Below, one piece after another: positions 60,154 to 64,000 of a DNA stretch of 64,000 bases. Location: positions 62,001 through 126,000 of the forward strand of contig JARUPY010000481.1 in NCBI GenBank assembly GCA_029817715.1, written 5' to 3'. Every line of letters starts with the position of its first letter. The stretch's first letter is position 1. This DNA comes from Melastoma dodecandrum. Lineage: Eukaryota > Streptophyta > Magnoliopsida > Myrtales > Melastomataceae. The position numbers and the translations under genes were made by a program. The notes below the pieces were generated by a model. That model was not told the DNA's origin. It did no database searches and worked only from the letters and a program-made list of their open reading frames with translations.

Positions 60154-61653
60154 GTGCAAACGAGAGGGACCCGAATGTCAAATGTAGAACTCCAATTTTG
60201 AATAGTTCGGGAAGCATTTGGAGATCATTTAGGCTTCGGAAAATGCAAGTTCGGAAGCATCAATGTACGGAGCATGCGGGATGCACAACCTTGCGTAAGT
60301 TGTGCGCGGGGTTCCTCATTGTGCAAACGAAAGGGACCCGAATGCCAAATGTAGAACTCCAATTTTGAATAGTTCGGGAAGCATTTGGGGATCATTTAGG
60401 CTTCGGAAAATGCAATTTCGGAAGCACCAAGGTACGGAGCATGCGGAATGCACAACCTTGCGTAAGTTGTGCGCGGGGTTCCTCATTGTGCAACGAAAGG
60501 GACCCGAATGTCAAATGTAGAACTCCAATTTTGAATAGTTTGGGAAGCATTTGGGGATCATTTTGGCTTTGGAAAATGCAAGTTCGGAATCACCAAGGTA
60601 CGGAGCATGCGGGATGCACAACCTTGCATAAGTTGTGCGCGAGGTTCCTCCGTGTGCAAACGAGAGGGACCCGAATGTCAAATGTAGAACTCCAATTTTG
60701 AATAGTTTGGGAAGCATTTGGAGATCATTTAGGCTTCGGAAAATGCAAGTTCGGAAGCATCAATGTACGGAGCATGCGGGATGCACAACCTTGCGTAAGT
60801 TGTGCGCGGGGTTCCTCATTGTGCAAACGAAAGGGACCCGAATGCCAAATGTAGAACTCCAATTTTGAATAGTTTGGGAAGCATTTGGAGATCATTTAGG
60901 CTTCGGAAAATGCAAGTTCGGAAGCATCAATGTACGGAGCATGCGGGATGCACAACCTTGCGTAAGTTGTGCGCGGGGTTCCTCATTGTGCAACGAAAGG
61001 GACCCGAATGTCAAATGTAGAACTCCAATTTTGAATAGTTTGGGAAGCATTTGGGGATCATTTGGGCTTCGGAGAATGCAATTTCGGAAGCACCAAGGTA
61101 CGGAGCATGCGGGATGCACAACCATGCGTAAGTTGTGCGCGGGGTTCCTCATTGTGCAAACGAAAGGGACCCGAATGCTAAATGTAGAACTCCAATTTTG
61201 AATAGTTTGGGAAGCATTTGGAGATCATTTAGGCTTCGGAAAATGCAAGTTCGGAAGCATCAATGTACGGAGCATGCGGGATGCACAACCTTGCGTAAGT
61301 TGTGCGCGGGGTTCCTCATTGTGCAAACGAAAGGGACCCGAATGCCAAATGTAGAACTCCAATTTTGAATAGTTTGGGAAGCATTTGGGGATCATTTAGG
61401 CTTCGGAAAATGCAATTTCGGAAGCACCAAGGTACGGAGCATGCGGGATGCACAACCTTGCGTAAGTTGTGCGCGGGGTTCCTCATTGTGCAACGAAAGG
61501 GACCCGAATGTCAAATGTAGAACTCCAATTTTGAATAGTTTGGGAAGCATTTGGGGATCATTTCGGCTTTGGAAAATGCAAGTTCGGAATCACCAAGGTA
61601 CGGAGCATGCGGGATGCACAACCTTGCATAAGTTGTGCGCGGGGTTCCTCCTT
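60154..61653 (+). repeat. 1500-bp nonameric HOR variant
   Basis: The next complete order after the octamer runs 60154-61653. It is trimer (type 1, type 2 with gttcggg and gcggaatgc, type 3), two consecutive tttggagatc/catcaatg monomers, the cggagaatgc and ccatgcg monomer, the atgct monomer, then a type 2 and a type 3. That is nine monomers in 1500 bp. Compared with the octamer it contains one additional tttggagatc monomer. A single occurrence in the window means it may be a chance composite rather than an amplified form. Confidence 0.6.
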
Positions 61654-63154
61654 GTGCAAACGAGAGGGACCCGAATGTCAAATGTAGAACTCCAATTTTG
61701 AATAGTTTGGGAAGCATTTGGAGATCATTTAGGCTTCGGAAAATGCAAGTTCGGAAGCATCAATGTACGGAGCATGCGGGATGCACAACCTTGCGTAAGT
61801 TGTGCGCGGGGTTCCTCATTGTGCAAACGAAAGGGACCCGAATGCCAAATGTAGAACTCCAATTTTGAATAGTTTGGGAAGCATTTGGGGATCATTTAGG
61901 CTTCGGAAAATGCAATTTCGGAAGCACCAAGGTACGGAGCATGCGGGATGCACAACCTTGCGTAAGTTGTGCGCGGGGTTCCTCATTGTGCAACGAAAGG
62001 GACCCGAATGTCAAATGTAGAACTCCAATTTTGAATAGTTTGGGAAGCATTTGGGGATCATTTTGGCTTCGGAAAATGCAAGTTCGGAATCACCAAGGTA
62101 CGGAGCATGCGGGATGCACAACCTTGCATAAGTTGTGCGCGAGGTTCCTCCTTGTGCAAACGAGAGGGACCCGAATGTCAAATGTAGAACTCCAATTTTG
62201 AATAGTTTGGGAAGCATTTGGAGATCATTTAGGCTTCGGAAAATGCAAGTTCGGAAGCATCAATGTACGGAGCATGCGGGATGCACAACCTTGCGTAAGT
62301 TGTGCGCGGGGTTCCTCATTGTGCAAACGAAAGGGACCCGAATGTCAAATGTAGAACTCCAATTTTGAATAGTTTGGGAAGCATTTGGGGATCATTTAGG
62401 CTTCGGAAAATGCAATTTCGGAAGCACCAAGGTACGGAGCATGCGGGATGCACAACCTTGCGTAAGTTGTGCGCGGGGTTCCTCATTGTGCAAACGAAAG
62501 GGACCCGAATGTCAAATGTAGAACTCCAATTTTGAATAGTTTGGGAAGCATTTGGAGATCATTTAGGCTTCGGAAAATGCAAGTTCGGAAGCATCAATGT
62601 ACGGAGCATGCGGGATGCACAACCTTGCGTAAGTTGTGCGCGGGGTTCCTCATTGTGCAAACGAAAGGGACCCGAATGTCAAATGTAGAACTCCAATTTT
62701 GAATAGTTTGGGAAGCATTTGGGGATCATTTAGGCTTCGGAAAATGCAAGTTCGGAAGCATCAATGTACGGAGCATGCGGGATGCACAACCTTGCGTAAG
62801 TTGTGCGCGGGGTTCCTCATTGTGCAACGAAAGGGACCCGAATGTCAAATGTAGAACTCCAATTTTGAATAGTTTGGGAAGCATTTGGGGATCATTTGGG
62901 CTTCGGAAAATGCAATTTCGGAAGCACCAAGGTACGGAGCATGCGGGATGCACAACCTTGCGTAAGTTGTGCGCGGGGTTCCTCATTGTGCAAACGAAAG
63001 GGACCCGAATGTCAAATGTAGAACTCCAATTTTGAATAGTTTGGGAAGCATTTGGGGATCATTTCGGCTTCGGAAAATGCAAGTTCGGAATCACCAAGGT
63101 ACGGAGCATGCGGGATGCACAACCTTGCATAAGTTGTGCGCGAGGTTCCTCCTT

Positions 63155-63318
63155 GTGCAAACGAGAGGGACCCGAATGTCAAATGTAGAACTCCAATTTT
63201 GAATAGTTTGGGAAGCATTTGGGGATCATTTAGGCTTCGGAAAATGCAAGTTCGGAAGCACCAAGGTACGGAGCATGCGGGATGCACAACCTTGCGTAAG
63301 TTGTGCGCGTTCCTCATT
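63155..63318 (+). repeat. 164-bp monomer with 3-bp deletion, copy 2
   Basis: Same 'gcgcgttcctc' ending as 42153-42316 on a different monomer background (gagaggg start, catttagg, caccaagg). Together with the 4-bp deletions it marks the 'gcgcgggg' segment as the array's indel hotspot after the A-run at the monomer start. Confidence 0.8.
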
Positions 63319-64000
63319 GTGCAAACGAAAGGGACCCGAATGCCAAATGTAGAACTCTAATTTTGAATAGTTTGGGAAGCATTTGGGGATCATTTAGGCT
63401 TCGGAAAATGCAATTTCGGAAGCACCAAGGTACGGAGCATGCGGGATGCACAACCTTGCGTAAGTTGTGCGCGGGGTTCCTCATTGTGCAACGAAAGGGA
63501 CCCGAATGTCAAATGTAGAACTCCAATTTTGAATAGTTTGGGAAGCATTTGGGGATCATTTCGGCTTTGGAAAATGCAAGTTCGGAATCACCAAGGTACG
63601 GAGCATGCGGGATGCACAACCTTGCATAAGTTGTGCGCGAGGTTCCTCCGTGTGCAAACGAGAGGGACCCGAATGTCAAATGTAGAACTCCAATTTTGAA
63701 TAGTTCGGGAAGCATTTGGAGATCATTTAGGCTTCGGAAAATGCAAGTTCGGAAGCATCAATGTACGGAGCATGCGGGATGCACAACCTTGCGTAAGTTG
63801 TGCGCGGGGTTCCTCATTGTGCAAACGAAAGGGACCCGAATGCCAAATGTAGAACTCCAATTTTGAATAGTTTGGGAAGCATTTGGGGATCATTTAGGCT
63901 TCGGAAAATGCAATTTCGGAAGCACCAAGGTACGGAGCATGCGGAATGCACAACCTTGCGTAAGTTGTGCGCGGGGTTCCTCATTGTGCAACGAAAGGGA

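Larger units (their letters stand above)
1..64000 (+). repeat. 167-bp satellite DNA array, uninterrupted across the window
   Basis: The same unit starts at 1, 168, 335, 502 and so on, and is still recurring at 63986. Arithmetic from first to last unit start gives about 384 full copies. Most are 167 bp; a 166-bp form lacks one A ('gtgcaacg' instead of 'gtgcaaacg'). All copies read in the same direction, and no stretch of even 50 bp is non-satellite. Copies usually differ at only a few positions. The first monomer counts by hand as A 47, C 30, G 49, T 41. Almost every copy carries the palindrome GCATGC (119-124 in copy 1), so a SphI-type digest should give a 167-bp ladder. Head-to-tail order, unit length and HORs are typical of eukaryotic centromeric or heterochromatic satellites. 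That location is inference, because no flanking DNA is visible. Neither array end lies in the window. Confidence 0.98.
18175..64000 (+). repeat. Region C: block built on a trimeric HOR of about 500 bp
   Basis: Three monomer types follow one another repeatedly. Type 1 (167 bp) starts 'gtgcaaacgagaggg' after 'gcgcgaggttcctcc', and has tttggagatc and catcaatg. Type 2 (167 bp, sometimes 'aactctaatt') has 'atgcc', 'gcaatttcgg', caccaagg and often 'gcggaatgc'. Type 3 (166 bp, starts 'gtgcaacg') has catttcggctttgg, 'ttcggaatcacc' and the 'gcataag' loop. The interval between successive type 1 copies takes values such as 333, 500, 667 and 1167 bp, all close to whole numbers of monomers. The one-A deletion therefore recurs about every 500 bp here but only sporadically before 18 kb. 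The left border, at the copy starting 18175, is approximate. Confidence 0.7.

Noticed and set aside
1..64000. CRISPR array
   Set aside because: The repeats are contiguous 166-167 bp units with no unique spacers.
1..64000. Ribosomal, 5S or tRNA gene clusters, or an rDNA spacer
   Set aside because: No recognisable rRNA or tRNA sequence or internal promoter boxes; the same short unit fills the whole window.
1..64000. Telomeric or subtelomeric repeat
   Set aside because: No TTTAGGG or related short telomeric tracts are present; 'atttaggc' occurs once per unit as part of the monomer only.
1..64000. Assignment to the 167-bp satellite known from Panax ginseng
   Set aside because: Unit length agrees, but I cannot confirm sequence identity from memory. 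A database alignment of the monomer would decide; strong identity would support it.

Overview
The whole 64 kb window is one tandem array of a satellite DNA. The unit is 167 bp, with a very common 166-bp form, and by arithmetic there are about 384 complete copies in head-to-tail order, all in the same orientation. The array is already in progress at base 1 and is still running at base 64000, so both ends lie outside the window. I see no protein-coding gene, RNA gene, transposon, CRISPR array or non-satellite spacer. Every long open frame is read-through across one to three satellite copies.

Organism: a chromatosome-sized monomer, tens of kilobases of uninterrupted array, and multi-monomer higher-order repeats (HORs) indicate a eukaryotic centromeric, pericentromeric or other heterochromatic satellite. 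A plant is my best guess. Monomer length fits several plant satellites, but I do not recognise this sequence securely enough to name a species. The first monomer is about 47% GC by hand count.

Layout: (A) 1-4505 is nearly homogeneous. Copies differ mainly at one short variable site and show no clear multi-monomer order. (B) 4506-18174 is a mosaic in which new variant types appear one after another: the 'ccatgcg' loop, 'gcaatttcgg', 'tttggagatc', 'gcataag' and 'gctttggaaa'. Rare indel copies are scattered through it. (C) 18175-64000 is organised into HORs built on a trimer of about 500 bp (167+166+167). This trimer is locally contracted to 333-bp dimers (35822-37486) and expanded to a 1167-bp heptamer (three copies at 47655-51156 and three at 53157-56658), a 1333-bp octamer (51824-53156 and 58821-60153) and a 1500-bp nonamer (60154-61653).

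On top of this are pairs of segments sharing private mutations at offsets from about 1 kb to 32 kb, monomers with unusual deletions, and one monomer carrying a misplaced patch of satellite sequence. Together they read as a record of unequal exchange, local amplification and gene conversion. Two sequence-level points stand out. Each monomer has a short inverted repeat whose loop carries most of the local variation, and many of the recurrent variants are CpG-to-TpG or CpG-to-CpA changes, as expected of methylated DNA.
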